NCBI GenBank assembly: GCA_016893485.2
Contig: JAFEKX020000001.1
Coordinates: 1,240,001 to 1,304,000 of the forward strand
Source of the DNA: Streptomyces sp. P3
GTDB taxonomy: Bacteria > Actinomycetota > Actinomycetes > Streptomycetales > Streptomycetaceae
Length of the DNA: 64,000 nucleotides
Direction of reading: 5' to 3'
Shown here piece by piece: positions 9,449 to 20,396 of the stretch (its first letter is position 1; each line of letters opens with the position of its first letter). The notes below the pieces were generated by a model. That model was given only the letters and a program-made list of their open reading frames with translations. It had not been told where the DNA came from and did not search any database. The position numbers and the translations under genes are program-made.

Positions 9449-11485
9449 ATGGCTCCGCACCCCGAAGCTGATGCTCTGCTCTCTCGATCCAATCGGCTTG
9501 GTTCTGATCCTCGTAACACCAACTACGCCGGCGGGAACACGTCCGCGAAGGGCACCGACACTGATCCCGTCACCGGCGGGGATGTCGAGTTGATGTGGGT
9601 CAAGGGGTCCGGAGGGGACCTGGGGACGCTCACCGAGGGTGGGCTGGCCGTGTTGCGGCTGGATCGGATGCGGGCGTTGGCCGACGTGTATCCGGGGTTG
9701 ACCGCGAGGACGAGATGGTCGCCGCGCTCGACTACTGCCTGCACGGCAGGGGGGGTGCGGCGCCTTCCATCGACACCGCCATGCACGGGCTGGTGGACGC
9801 TGCTCATGTCGATCACCTGCACCCGGACTCCGGGATCGCGCTCGCCTGTGCGGCCGACGGGGAGAAGCTGACCGCCGAGTGTTTCGGGGACAGCGTGGTG
9901 TGGGTGCCGTGGCGGCGGCCCGGGTTTCAGTTGGGGCTCGACATCGCCGCCGTCAAGGCCGCCAATCCGCAGGCCATCGGCTGTGTGCTCGGGGACATGG
10001 GATCACCGCGTGGGGTGACAGCTCCGAGGAGTGCGAGCGGAACTCGCTGCACATCATCCGCACCGCCGAGGCGTTCCTCGTCGAGCGCGGGAAGCCGGAG
10101 CCCTTCGGGCCCGTCGTCGAGGGGTACGGTGCGCTGCCCGAGGCCGAGCGGCGGGAGCGGGGGCCGCGCTCGCGCCGTACGTCCGCGCTGTCGCGTCCCA
10201 GGACCGGCCGCAGGTGGGGCACTTCACCGATTCCGACGTCGTCCTCGATTTCCTTGCGCGGGCCGAGCATCCCCGGCTCGCCGCGCTCGGTACGTCGTGC
10301 CCCGACCACTTTCTACGGACCAAGGTCAGGCCGCTCGTCCTCGATCTGCCGCCGACCGCACCGCTCGACGAAGCCATCGCGCGGCTGAAGGAGCTGCACT
10401 CCGCCTACCGCGAGGAGTACGCCGCCTACTACCAGCGGCACGCGCTGCCCGACTCCCCCGCCATGCGTGGCGCCGATCCGGCGATCGTGCTGATCCCGGG
10501 TGTGGGGATGTTCTCCTTCGGCAAGGACAAGCAGACGGCGCGCGTGGCCGGCGAGTTCTACGTCAACGCCATCAACGTGATGCGCGGCGCCGAGGCCGTC
10601 TCCACGTACGCGCCGATCGAGGAGTCGGAGAAGTTCCGTATCGAGTACTGGGCGTTGGAGGAGGCCAAGCTCCAGCGGATGCCGAAGCCCAAGCCGCTGG
10701 CCACTCGGGTCGCGCTCGTCACCGGTGCGGGGAGCGGGATCGGTAAGGCCATCGCCCGGCGGTTGGTCGACGAGGGCGCCTGTGTCGTTGTCGCGGATCT
10801 CGACTCCGAGAGCGCGCAGGCCGTTTCGGAGGAACTGGGCGGGCCCGACAAGGCCGTCGCCGTCACCGTCGACGTGACCGACGAAGCGCAGATCGCCGCC
10901 GCCTTCAAGGCCGCCCTGCTCGCCTTCGGCGGGGTCGACCTCGTCGTCAACAACGCCGGGATCTCCATCTCCAAGCCCCTGCTGGAGACTTCGGCCCAGG
11001 ACTGGGACCTTCAGCACGACATCATGGCCCGCGGTTCCTTCCTGGTCTCGCGTGAGGCCGCCCGGGCGATGATCGCGCAGGGGCTCGGCGGCGACATCCT
11101 CTACATCGCGTCCAAGAACGCCGTGTTCGCCGGCCCCAACAACATCGCGTACTCCGCGACCAAGGCCGACCAGGCCCATCAAGTACGGCTGCTGGCCGCC
11201 GAGTTGGGTGAGCACGGCATCCGGGTCAACGGGATCAACCCGGACGGGGTCGTGCGGGGCTCGGGCATCTTCGCGGGCGGCTGGGGTGCGCAGCGGGCGG
11301 CGACCTACGGGATCGAGGAGGAGAAGCTCGGCGAGTTCTACGCCCAGCGGACCATCCTCAAGCGTGAGGTGCTGCCGGAGCATGTCGCCAACGCCGTCTT
11401 CGCCCTCACCGGCGGCGACTTGACGCACACCACCGGGCTGCACGTCCCGGTCGACGCCGGTGTCGCGGCGGCCTTCCTTCGGTGA
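9449..11485 (+). CDS. rhaD: bifunctional rhamnulose-1-phosphate aldolase / lactaldehyde dehydrogenase (frame breaks)
   Basis: About 679 residues. The N-terminal half is a class II aldolase/adducin-type domain with the zinc-binding [10 protein letters not shown], cleaving rhamnulose-1-phosphate to DHAP and L-lactaldehyde. The C-terminal half, from about residue 415, is a short-chain dehydrogenase with [12 protein letters not shown] and the YSATK catalytic pair, as in RhaEW of Bacillus, which oxidises lactaldehyde to lactate. Frame breaks occur near 9697, 10004 (ATGGGA needs a fourth G) and 10165. Start ATG at 9449 lies nine bases after AAAGGA. It overlaps rhaB by 4 bp. The lactate product explains the lutABC genes downstream. 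Confidence 0.88.
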
Positions 11486-12933
11486 GCGCTGACGTGAAGG
11501 TGTACGCCGCGGTCGACCTCGGCGCGTCCAGTGGGCGCGTCATGGTCGGCCGGGTCGGCCCCGGCTCCCTGGAGTTGACGGAGGCCCACCGCTTCCCCAA
11601 CCGGCCCGTCCGCACTCCCGAGGGGCTGCGCTGGGACATCCTCGCGCTGTACGCGGGGGTCCTGGACGGGCTCCGGGCGGCGGGACCCGCTCTCGACTCC
11701 GTCGGCATCGACAGCTGGGCCGTGGACTACGGCCTGCTGGACGCGGACGGGGCCCTGCTGGGCAACCCCGTGCACTACCGGGACGCCCGCACGGAAGGGG
11801 TCGCCGAGAAGGTGTGGGCGACGGTCCCAGCGGGTGAGCTGTACGCCTCGACCGGGTTGCAGTACGCGCCGTTCAACACCCTGTACCAGCTGACGGCGGC
11901 CCGGGATTCGGCTCAACTGGCGTCCGCCGAGCGCCTGTTGCTCATCCCGGACCTGCTGTCCTACTGGCTCACCGGCGAGCAGGGCACCGAGCTGACCAAC
12001 GCCTCCACCACCCAACTCGTCGATCCCCGGACGCGCGCGTGGTCGTACGACATCGCCTCGCGGCTCGGCATCGACCTCGGACTGTTCGCGCCCCTGCGTC
12101 GACCGGGCGATCCCGCTGGGATGTTGCGGGCCGAGGTGCTGGAGGAGACGGGGCTTCGGGGGCCGGTGCCGGTGACGGTGGTCGGGTCGCATGACACGGC
12201 GTCAGCTGTAGCCGCTGTTCCCGCGGTTGAGGAGCGGTTCGGCTATATCTGCACGGGGACCTGGTCCCTGGCCGGACTTGAACTGGACGCGCCGGTGCTC
12301 ACCGAGGCGAGCCGGGCCGCGAACTTCAGCAATGAGCTGGGGCTCGACGGCACCGTCCGCTATCTGCGCAACATCATGGGGCTGTGGCTGCTTCAGGAGT
12401 GTGTACGGGCCTGGGGTGAGCCGGAGTTGGGCGAGCTGCTGCGTGCGGCGGCCCGGGTGCCGACGCTGGGGTCGGTGGTGGACGCCGGGGACGCGGGGTT
12501 CCTCGCGCCGGGGCGGATGCCGGAGCGGATCGCCGACGCGTGCCGCGCCTCCGGGCAGCCCGTGCCGGAGTCCCGGGGCGAGATCACGCGCTGCATTCTC
12601 GACTCGCTCGCGCTCGCCCATCGGCGCGCGGTCGGCGAGGCCCAGGAACTCGCCGGGCATCCGGTGGACGTCGTGCACATCGTCGGCGGCGGCACGCGGA
12701 ACGCGCTGCTGTGCCAACTGACCGCCGATGCCTGTGGGTTGCCGGTGGTGGCGGGTCCTACGGAGGCCGCGGCGCTCGGCAACGTGCTCGTGCAGGCGCG
12801 GGCCCATGGGCTAGTCGGCGACCTGGCCGGGATGCGGCGGCTGCTCGCCCGTACGCAGCCGTCGACCCGCTACGAGCCGCGCGGCGACACCGCCCGCTGG
12901 CGAGCTGCGGAGGCCCGGCTCGCCGCGCGGTGA
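11482..12933 (+). CDS. rhaB: L-rhamnulokinase
   Basis: An intact 483-residue FGGY-family sugar kinase that phosphorylates L-rhamnulose. It has the N-terminal phosphate loop AAVDLGASSGRVM, the substrate-domain segment GIDSWAVDYGLL, and in the C-terminal actin-like domain GTWSLAGLEL and the adenosine motif VGGGTRNALLCQLTADA. The length and the DLGASSGRV variant distinguish rhamnulokinases from gluconate or xylulose kinases. The GTG start overlaps the TGA of rhaD (GTGA), so translation is coupled. Confidence 0.94.
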   Translation: MSADVKVYAAVDLGASSGRVMVGRVGPGSLELTEAHRFPNRPVRTPEGLRWDILALYAGVLDGLRAAGPALDSVGIDSWAVDYGLLDADGALLGNPVHYRDARTEGVAEKVWATVPAGELYASTGLQYAPFNTLYQLTAARDSAQLASAERLLLIPDLLSYWLTGEQGTELTNASTTQLVDPRTRAWSYDIASRLGIDLGLFAPLRRPGDPAGMLRAEVLEETGLRGPVPVTVVGSHDTASAVAAVPAVEERFGYICTGTWSLAGLELDAPVLTEASRAANFSNELGLDGTVRYLRNIMGLWLLQECVRAWGEPELGELLRAAARVPTLGSVVDAGDAGFLAPGRMPERIADACRASGQPVPESRGEITRCILDSLALAHRRAVGEAQELAGHPVDVVHIVGGGTRNALLCQLTADACGLPVVAGPTEAAALGNVLVQARAHGLVGDLAGMRRLLARTQPSTRYEPRGDTARWRAAEARLAAR

Positions 12934-13005
12934 ACTGGGGACTCCCGAGACGGTGGTCGCCGACTACGCTGCATCCATCCGATGACCGATCACTAAGGAG
13001 CCGCG

Positions 13006-13809
13006 ATGCGTGTCGCCCTGTTCCTGACTTGCGTCAACGACACGCTGTATCCGGATACCGGGCGCGCCGTGGTGAAACTGCTGACCAGGCTGGGCGTCGA
13101 GGTCGACTTCCTGATGGCGCAGACGTGCTGCGGGCAGGCGCACTACAACACCGGGTACCGCCATGAGGCCGAGCCGCTCGCCCGGCATTTCTCCGATGTC
13201 TTCGGGGAGTACGAGGCGATCGTCACTCCGTCCGGGTCGTGCGGGGCGATGGTGCGGGAGCTGTATCCGCGCATGGGTGAGCGGGCCCGGGCCGAGGGGC
13301 GCGGGGACACCCTCGCGGCCACGCTGGCGCCGGTCGTGCCGAAGACGTACGAGCTGACGGAGTTCCTCGTGGACGTGCTCGGGGTGACGGACGTCGGGGC
13401 CTTCTACCCGCACAAGGTGACCTACCACCCGACCTGCCACGGGCTGCGCAGCCTCGGGCTCGGTGACCGGCCCCGGAAGCTCCTCCAGGCCGTCAAGGGG
13501 CTGGAGTTGGTCGAGCTGCCGGGTGCGGACGAGTGCTGCGGGTTCGGCGGGACGTTCGCCGTGAAGAACGCCGATGTCTCGGCGGCGATGGGTGCCGACA
13601 AGGTCCGCAACGCCGAGTCGACGGGCGCCGAGGTGCTGTGCGCGGCGGACAACTCCTGTCTGATGCACATCGGCGGCACGATGGCACGGCTGCACACCGA
13701 CATGCGGCCGGTGCACATCGCGGAGATCCTGGCCGCGACCGAGGACATCACCGAAGGCGCCACGGAAGTCGGCGCCGAGGTCCTCACGGAAGAGGAGACG
13801 GGCGCATGA
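13006..13809 (+). CDS. lutA: L-lactate utilisation protein A (Fe-S oxidoreductase)
   Basis: An intact 267-residue protein with two CCG (DUF224) cysteine-rich domains: CVNDTLYPDTG...CCGQAHYN and CHGLRSLG...CCGFGGTF, which bind iron-sulfur clusters in this family. LutA works with LutB and LutC to oxidise L-lactate to pyruvate at the cytoplasmic membrane side. AAGGAG lies six bases before the ATG. It overlaps lutB by 4 bp (ATGA). It follows rhaB by 72 bp; whether it is read through from the rhaI promoter or has its own is not clear from sequence. Confidence 0.92.
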   Translation: MRVALFLTCVNDTLYPDTGRAVVKLLTRLGVEVDFLMAQTCCGQAHYNTGYRHEAEPLARHFSDVFGEYEAIVTPSGSCGAMVRELYPRMGERARAEGRGDTLAATLAPVVPKTYELTEFLVDVLGVTDVGAFYPHKVTYHPTCHGLRSLGLGDRPRKLLQAVKGLELVELPGADECCGFGGTFAVKNADVSAAMGADKVRNAESTGAEVLCAADNSCLMHIGGTMARLHTDMRPVHIAEILAATEDITEGATEVGAEVLTEEETGA

Positions 13810-15293
13810 GCGGCACCTTCGTCGGAATGCCCGCGTTCCCGGCCTTCCCCGTCGCCGCGCACGCGGCCGTCAACAACCAGACCCTGCGCGGAAATCTGCG
13901 CCACGCCACCCACACGATCCGCGCCAAACGGGCCAAGGCCGTGGCGGAGCTGTCCGACTGGGACGCACTGCGCGAGGCCGGCAAGCAGATCAAGGACCAC
14001 ACCCTCCGTCATCTCGACCGCTATCTCGTCCAGTTGGAGGAGTCGGTGACGGCCGCCGGTGGCACCGTCCACTGGGCCGCCGACGCCGACGAGGCCAACC
14101 GGATCGTGACGCGACTCGTCAAGGAGACGGGTGAGTCGGAGGTCGTGAAGGTCAAGTCGATGGCCACGCAGGAGATCGGGCTCAACGAGGCGCTGGAGGA
14201 GGCGGGCATCCGCGCCTACGAGACCGATCTCGCCGAGCTGATCGTGCAGTTGGGCAAGGACCGCCCCTCGCACATCCTGGTCCCCGCGATCCACCGCAAC
14301 CGGGGTGAGATCCGGGAGATCTTCGCGCGGGAGATGAGCGAGTGGGGCCGCCCGGCCCCGGACGGGCTGACCGACACCCCCGCCGAACTCGCCGAGGCCG
14401 CCCGTCTCCACCTCCGGGAGAAGTTCCTGCGGGCCAAAGTCGGCGTCTCCGGCGCCAACTTCATGGTCGCCGAGACCGGCACGCTCGTCGTCGTCGAGTC
14501 CGAGGGCAACGGCCGGATGTGCCTCACCCTGCCCGAGACGCTGATCTCGGTCGTCGGCATCGAGAAGATCGTGCCGACCTGGCAGGACCTGGAGGTGTTC
14601 CTCCAGACGCTCCCCCGCTCCTCCACGGCCGAGCGCATGAACCCGTACACCAGCACCTGGACCGGCACGACCGACGGCGACGGCCCGCGCACCTTCCACT
14701 TGGTCCTGCTCGACAACGGCCGCACTGACACCCTCGCCGACGAGGTCGGCCGCCAGGCCCTGCGCTGCATCCGCTGCTCGGCCTGCCTGAACGTCTGCCC
14801 GGTGTACGAGCGGGCCGGCGGTCACGCCTACGGCTCGGTCTACCCGGGCCCGATCGGCGCGATCCTCAGCCCCCAACTCCGGGGCACCGCAAGCGAGATC
14901 GACGCATCGCTGCCGTACGCCTCCTCCCTCTGCGGTGCCTGCTACGAGGTGTGCCCGGTCGCCATCGACATCCCCGAGGTGCTGGTGCATCTGCGCGAAC
15001 GGGTCGTGGAGGGCGGGCCGGTGACCCGTGAGGGCAACAGGGTGGTCCTACAACCCGCCAAGGGGCATGCCGCCGAGCGCGCGGCGATGCGGGCGGCGCG
15101 CTGGACGTTCACCCACCCCGGCGCCCTGCGCACCGGCCAGCGGCTCGCGTCCCGCACCCGCCGCTTCCATCCGCGGACCCTGCCGGGACCCGGCAGGGCA
15201 TGGACCGGCACCCGCGATCTGCCCGCCGTACCGGCGGAGCCGTTCCGTGACTGGTGGCAGCGCACGAACGGTGGAAAGGGCGAGACCAAGTGA
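13806..15293 (+). CDS. lutB: L-lactate utilisation protein B
   Basis: An intact 495-residue LutB. The first part is a LUD domain (from VNNQTLRGNLRHATHTIR to about residue 310). Two ferredoxin-type clusters follow: CIRCSACLNVCPVY near residue 320 and CGACYEVCPVAIDIP near residue 376. This is the electron-transfer core of the LutABC lactate dehydrogenase. Although an open frame extends upstream, the start at 13806 is fixed by the ATGA overlap with lutA and the family N-terminus. It ends overlapping lutC by 4 bp. Confidence 0.93.
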   Translation: MSGTFVGMPAFPAFPVAAHAAVNNQTLRGNLRHATHTIRAKRAKAVAELSDWDALREAGKQIKDHTLRHLDRYLVQLEESVTAAGGTVHWAADADEANRIVTRLVKETGESEVVKVKSMATQEIGLNEALEEAGIRAYETDLAELIVQLGKDRPSHILVPAIHRNRGEIREIFAREMSEWGRPAPDGLTDTPAELAEAARLHLREKFLRAKVGVSGANFMVAETGTLVVVESEGNGRMCLTLPETLISVVGIEKIVPTWQDLEVFLQTLPRSSTAERMNPYTSTWTGTTDGDGPRTFHLVLLDNGRTDTLADEVGRQALRCIRCSACLNVCPVYERAGGHAYGSVYPGPIGAILSPQLRGTASEIDASLPYASSLCGACYEVCPVAIDIPEVLVHLRERVVEGGPVTREGNRVVLQPAKGHAAERAAMRAARWTFTHPGALRTGQRLASRTRRFHPRTLPGPGRAWTGTRDLPAVPAEPFRDWWQRTNGGKGETK

Positions 15294-15955
15294 GCAGCAG
15301 GGAAAGGATTCTGGGCCGTGGGAGCGCGCTCGCGGACGTGCCACGGGACGACACGCCCTACGAGGAGGCCTTCGAGCGCGGCTATCTGCGCGAGCACGGG
15401 GACCGGAGTGCCGAGCAGACGGTGGCGCTGCTGGCCGAGAATCTGGCCGACTACCGGGCGGTCGTGCACCGGTGCGCGGAGGCCGAACTGCCCGCCGTGA
15501 TCGGCGGGTTGCTCGCCGGGCGGGGGTCCAGGACGGTCGTCGTACCGCCGGGTCTGGAGCCGTCCTGGCTCGCTGCGGCCGATGCCGAACAGGTCGCGGA
15601 CCGGAGTGAGAACACCCCGGCCGAGCTGGACCGGGTCGACAGCGTCGTCACGGCGTGCGCGGTGGCCGTCGCCGAGACCGGCACCATCGTCCTGGACGCC
15701 GGCCCGGACCAGGGCCGTCGTCGGATCACGCTCGTCCCCGACCATCACATCTGTGTCGTACGGGTGCCGGACCAGGTGGTGTCCTCGGTCCCGCAGGCGC
15801 TCCAACGCCTGGACCCCGCCCGCCCGTTGACGTGGATCTCGGGTCCCTCGGCGACCAGTGACATCGAGCTGGACCGGGTCGAGGGGGTGCACGGTCCGCG
15901 CACCCTTGAGGTGGTGCTGGTGGGCGGTCAGGCGAGCGTGGAGGTCAACTCGTAG
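15290..15955 (+). CDS. lutC: L-lactate utilisation protein C
   Basis: A 221-residue LUD-domain protein, third subunit of the lactate-oxidising complex. The GTG start (VSSRERILGR) overlaps the lutB stop as GTGA. Typical LutC segments are ACAVAVAETGTIVLDAG and TLVPDHHICVV and SGPSATSDIE. The 3' end overlaps the convergent rhamnosidase gene by 28 bp. In this context it completes rhamnose to pyruvate by consuming lactate made by RhaD. Confidence 0.92.
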   Translation: MSSRERILGRGSALADVPRDDTPYEEAFERGYLREHGDRSAEQTVALLAENLADYRAVVHRCAEAELPAVIGGLLAGRGSRTVVVPPGLEPSWLAAADAEQVADRSENTPAELDRVDSVVTACAVAVAETGTIVLDAGPDQGRRRITLVPDHHICVVRVPDQVVSSVPQALQRLDPARPLTWISGPSATSDIELDRVEGVHGPRTLEVVLVGGQASVEVNS

Positions 15956-18900
15956 CGCCCTGAGGGGAGTCGGTAGTCTGCGGTGCCGTCCGTGAAGCCG
16001 AGGAACTGCACGCCCGGTGCCTCGGCCAACGGTCTGCCGCCCTCGTGGACGGTCGACGGGTCGGTGGTGGGGAGGTACAGGGTGGCCGTGGTGTTCGCGG
16101 GGACGACCGCCCGGTACGTCAACTGCCCTTTCCGCACGGCCCATTCGCTGACGATTTCGCCGTAGGGAGAGACGTGTGATCCGCTCGCCCTCGTGATCCT
16201 GCCGGTCGGGTCGGGGTGCGGGCGGAGCTGGAAGTGCTGGAAGCCCGGGTGTTCGGGGTCCCTGGCGATGCCGGCCATGGTCTCGTACAGCCACTCCACG
16301 ATCGCGCCGTAGGAGTAGTGGTTGAAGGAGTTCATGTCGACGGGACCGAAGCCGTCGTCCTTCGAGTACGAGTTCCAGCGCTCCCAGACCGTGGTGGCGC
16401 CGTTGGCCACCGAGTAGAGCCAGGACGGCATCGCGTTCTGGTGGAGGAGGCGGTACGCGAGGTCGACGTGGCCTTCGGCGGTGAGGACGGGGGCGAGGAC
16501 GTTCACGCCGAGGAAGCCGACGGCGAGGGTGTTCTCCGGGTAGTCGACGCGGGTGCTGTCGGGGTGAGTTGCCTTGTAGGCGGGGCTGTTGCGGATGTTG
16601 TCGGTGAGCAGGGTGACGAGTTGGCGGTGCTGCGACTCGGTGTCGTAGAGGCCGAGTTTGAGGATCCAGAGCAGGGCGGTCTGGGTGTCGTCCTCGGTCG
16701 TGCCCGCGCTGTTGCCGGGAGTGTGGGGCGGTGGGTCGCCGAGGCTGGAGCGGACGGTCAGCTGTCCGGTGAGGGCGTCGGTGACGAGGTACTTGGCGAT
16801 GAAGGCCTGTTTGATGTGGGTGAACAGCCGCTCGTAGGAGGCGGTTTCATCGGTGCGGCCGGTGGCGCGGGCCATGTCCGCGCCATGAGGCGGGCGCTGT
16901 AGCCGTAGTAGACGTCGCTGATGAGCTGGGTGCTGGTGATCTGGAAGGCGAGCCAGTCGCCGAAGATCGCGCCCTGGCCGGCGTAGGTGTCGCCGGTGCG
17001 ACTCCGGATCCAGTCCAGGTACTTGGTCATCGCCGCCCAGCTCCGGTCGATGATCGTGGTGTCGCCGGACATCTGCCACACCGTCCACGGCACGACCACC
17101 CCGCAGTCCGCCCAACCGCTGGCCGGGAGCGCCTGGCTGAAGCGGTGGCCGGGGGCGACCCAGGGGAACTGGGCTTTCTCCGCGCCGTAGGTGCGCTGCG
17201 AGTCGATCAGGGTGTCCTGGAAGTGGCTGAGGAAGGGGACGGCGTCGGTGTTGTACAGGCCTGTGGCGGCGAAGAGTTGGGTGTCGCCGGTCCAGCCGAG
17301 GCGTTCGTCGCGTTGCGGGCAGTCGGTCGGGATCCAGAGGTAGTTGCCGCGCTGGCCCCAACGGACGTTGCTGATCAGCTGGTTGACGTCGGCGTCGTCG
17401 GTGGTGACCGTGCCGATGTCGTGGAGGGCGGAGGTGGCGACCTTGCCCGTGAACTCGACGAGGGTGACGGTCTCGGTCGTGGTGACGGAGACGTACCGGA
17501 AGCCGTAGAACGTCAGCGAGTCCTGGTGGGTCTCCCCGCCGGGTCGCCCTTCAGGATGTAGCCGCTGGTGGCCTCGGCGCCGCGCAGGTTCGCGCGGTAC
17601 ACCGAGCCCGCAGGGCCGTCGGCGCCCGCGCTGTCGTCGTTGAGCATCTCCCCGGTTTGAAGGCGACTTGGGCGCCCGCCGGGCCGCGCAGGGTGTAGCG
17701 GGGCACGCCGACGAGGTTCTGGCCGAGGTCGATGACGGCGGTGTCGCCGGGGTGCAGGGTGACGGAGACGGTGGACGCACGCGTGGGGTCGGTGACCGTA
17801 CGGGCGGGGTCGACGACGATACGGCCCTTGCCGTTCGCGCTGCTCTCCTGGTCCGCGACGCCCGTGTAGACGGTGACGGACTCCGGCTTGAGGTCCCACT
17901 CGGGCATCAGGCGGGCGCTGTCGCCGGGGTAGGCGATCAACTGGGCTTCGGGCAAGGGGTCTTGGGCCTCGACGGGCGACCAGGCCGAGGTGTCGAAGCC
18001 GTTCGCCGTCCAGCCCGGGAGTTCCTCGCGGGCGTCGTAGGACTGGCCGTCGTAGAGGTCGTCGGTGCGGTAGGGGCCGGTGTCGGTGGCCCGCCACTCG
18101 GTGTCCGGGGCGGTGACGATGGTCGGGTGGAGCCGTCGGCGTACCGGACGAGGAGTTTCGCCTTGAGGGCAAGGGATGTGCCGTCGGCCGAGTAGTAGGT
18201 GCTGTTCTCGGAGATGCGGCCGTTGTACCAGCCGTTGCCGAGCACGGCGGCGAGGGTGACCTGGGACGGGTCCGTGAGCAGGTCCCTGACGTCGTAGGTG
18301 AAGTAGTTGACGGTGGTGTCGTAGTTGGTCCAGCCCGGGGCAGGAACTCGTAGGTGGTGCCGTCGCCCTGGGGACGGACACGCGCCGGCCGTTGACGTAG
18401 ACGTCGTACACGCCGAGTGCGGAGACGTACAGCCGGGCCTCGGTCACCCGCTCGCCCGTCAGCCGCGTCTGGCTGCGCAGGAGGGGTGCGCCGGGGTGTT
18501 CGGGCGCTTGCCCGCCATGCCGATCCACTGCGCGCCGTCCCAGCCGGTGACGCCGTCGGTGCTGAGCAGGCCGGTCTCGAAGCGGGCTGCGGGGGCGGTG
18601 GTGGCGCGGCCGTGTTCGTCCCACACCGTCACCGTCCAGTGGTAGCGGGTCGAGGCATGCAGCTCGGGGCCGGAGTAGCGGACGGCGACCGAGTCCGCCG
18701 CGTCGACGCGGCCGCTGTCCCAGACATCGGGGTGGCCGTCGGACAGGTGCCAGGGAGAGGTGGCGACCCTGATCCGGTACGCCGTCTGGCGGCGGCCCCG
18801 CGCGTCGGATGCCATGCGCCAGCCGAACCGAGGGTGCGGCGCGTCCACGCCGAGCGGGTCGGTGCGGTGTTCCACGGTCAGGCCCGACACCGTGGTGCCG

Positions 18901-18995
18901 GACGAGGCGGTGCCGCCGCCGCTGCCGCCCGCCGTCGCCGCGGGGACGACGCTCAGGGCGGCCGTCGTGGCCGGCAGCGTGCGGCGGCGCAGCAT
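15928..18995 (-). CDS. secreted GH78 alpha-L-rhamnosidase (multiple frame breaks)
   Basis: About 1020 residues. It opens with an export signal (MLRRRTLPATTAALSVVPA), then the Ig-like N-domain (VEHRTDPLGVDAPHPRFGW), a carbohydrate-binding-like beta-domain (GNGWYNGRI), and the (alpha/alpha)6 catalytic barrel with the GH78 hallmark PTDCPQRDERLGWTGD, whose Asp residues include the catalytic acid, and NHYSYGAIVEWLYE near the end. It releases terminal rhamnose outside the cell, feeding the rha importer. Frame breaks are near 18490, 18370, 18340, 18130, 17660, 17540 and 16885, always in C/G runs. A start at 19039 is possible if one more indel lies in the signal region. It is convergent with lutC. 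Confidence 0.85.
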
Positions 18996-19171
18996 TCCGT
19001 CCCGGGGGCCGATGCGTCGACTCCGTCGACTCCGTCGTTCATGCCGCTGTCCCTTCGGCCCGCCGGGAGATGGAGGTGCTCCGGATCATTCCAGGGTCGG
19101 CAGGTCCGCGTCACCAGCCGGTGGGACGCCGTTGAAGGGCGGTGCGAGACCGGCGCCGTTAGCGTGAGGAC

Positions 19172-20337
19172 ATGATCCGGTTCGAGCAGGTCAGCAAGCG
19201 GTACCCGGACGGTACGACGGCCGTGGACGGGCTGTCCTTCGAGGTGAACGAGGGTGAACTCGTCACGCTCGTGGGCCCGTCCGGCTGCGGCAAGACGACG
19301 ACCATGATGATGGTCAACCGGCTCATCGAGCCCACGTCCGGCCGGATCTTCGTCAACGGCGAGGACATCGCCACCGTCGACCCGGTGCGGCTGCGCCGCC
19401 GTATCGGCTACGTCATCCAGCAGGTCGGCCTCTTCCCGCACCGCACGGTCCTCGACAACACGGCGACCGTGCCGTCCCTGGTCGGCTGGAAGCGCGCGAA
19501 GGCCCGGGCCCGGGCCGCCGAACTGCTCGATCTGGTGGGCCTGGACCCGAAGACGTACGGCCCGCGCTACCCGGAGCAGTTGTCGGGCGGGCAGCGGCAG
19601 CGCGTCGGGGTGGCGCGGGCGCTGGCCGCCGATCCGCCGGTGCTGCTGATGGACGAGCCGTTCGGCGCGGTCGACCCGGTGGTCCGGGAGCAGTTGCAGG
19701 ACGAGTTCCTGCGGATGCAGGCCGCCGTGCGCAAGACGGTGCTGCTGGTCACCCACGACATCGAGGAGGCGGTACGGCTCGGGGACCGGATCGCCGTGTA
19801 CGGGCAGGGCCGGATCGAGCAGTACGACACCCCCGGCGCGGTGCTCGGCACTCCGGCGACGCCGTACGTCGCCGAGTTCGTGGGCGTGGACCGGGGTCTG
19901 AAGCGGCTGTCGGTCACCGAGATCGAGCCCGACGACCTGGAGCAGCCGCCGGTCGCCCGGGTGGAGGAGCCCGCGCAGCTCAGCGCTGCCGAGCGGCTGC
20001 GGGTGGAGGGCGCGCGGTGGGCGGTGGTCCTCGACGAGCAGGGTGAACTGCAGGGCTGGGTCAAGGCCGACGAACTCGACGAACTCACCGCGGGCGGCAC
20101 GGTCGGTGCCCTCGCGCACCGGATGAACGCGTGGGTGCCGGTGGGCGCCCCTTGAAGCAGGCGTTCGGCGTGATGCTCCAGCACGACGCGGGGTGGGTCG
20201 CCGTGCTGGACGGAGCGCGCTTCCTGGGGGTGCTGACTCCGGCGAAGCTGCACGAGGCGTTGCGGCGATCCGTGGACGCGGACGCGCTGGGGGTGCCGCG
20301 GGGGCAGGTGGACTTCGATTCGGTGGCGGATGCGTGA
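19172..20337 (+). CDS. quaternary amine ABC transporter ATP-binding protein with CBS domains (frame break)
   Basis: About 388 residues of the ProV/OpuA-type ATPase family that energises glycine betaine, carnitine or choline import. Walker A is GPSGCGKTT, signature LSGGQRQR and Walker B VLLMDEPFGAVDP; the C-terminal 130 residues resemble paired CBS domains (AVVLDEQGELQGWV and GWVAVLDGARFLGVL) that in OpuA sense ionic strength. The frame breaks near 20152 between the two CBS repeats. ATG at 19172 follows GAGGA. Its permeases and binding protein lie 0.7-4 kb downstream on the opposite strand, an unusual split for this operon type. Confidence 0.85.
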
Positions 20338-20340
20338 GGG

Positions 20341-20396
20341 GAGCGCTCCGGCTCAGCTCAAGGTGAGGGAGCGCTCCGGCTCAGCTGAAGGTGAGG
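20341..20396. repeat. 28-bp tandem duplication
   Basis: Two head-to-tail copies of a 28-bp unit (GAGCGCTCCGGCTCAGCT...AAGGTGAGG) at 20341-20368 and 20369-20396 differ at one position (C/G in the middle). They span the 3' end of the leftward gene and each copy contains a stop-forming AGCTGA on that strand, so the duplication has created two possible ends for the protein. Confidence 0.8.

Noticed and set aside
15928..18995. Reading the GH78 rhamnosidase as a pseudogene
   Set aside because: All catalytic and domain motifs survive and every break is a one-base shift in a G/C run, as in most of its neighbours; sequence error explains it better than decay.
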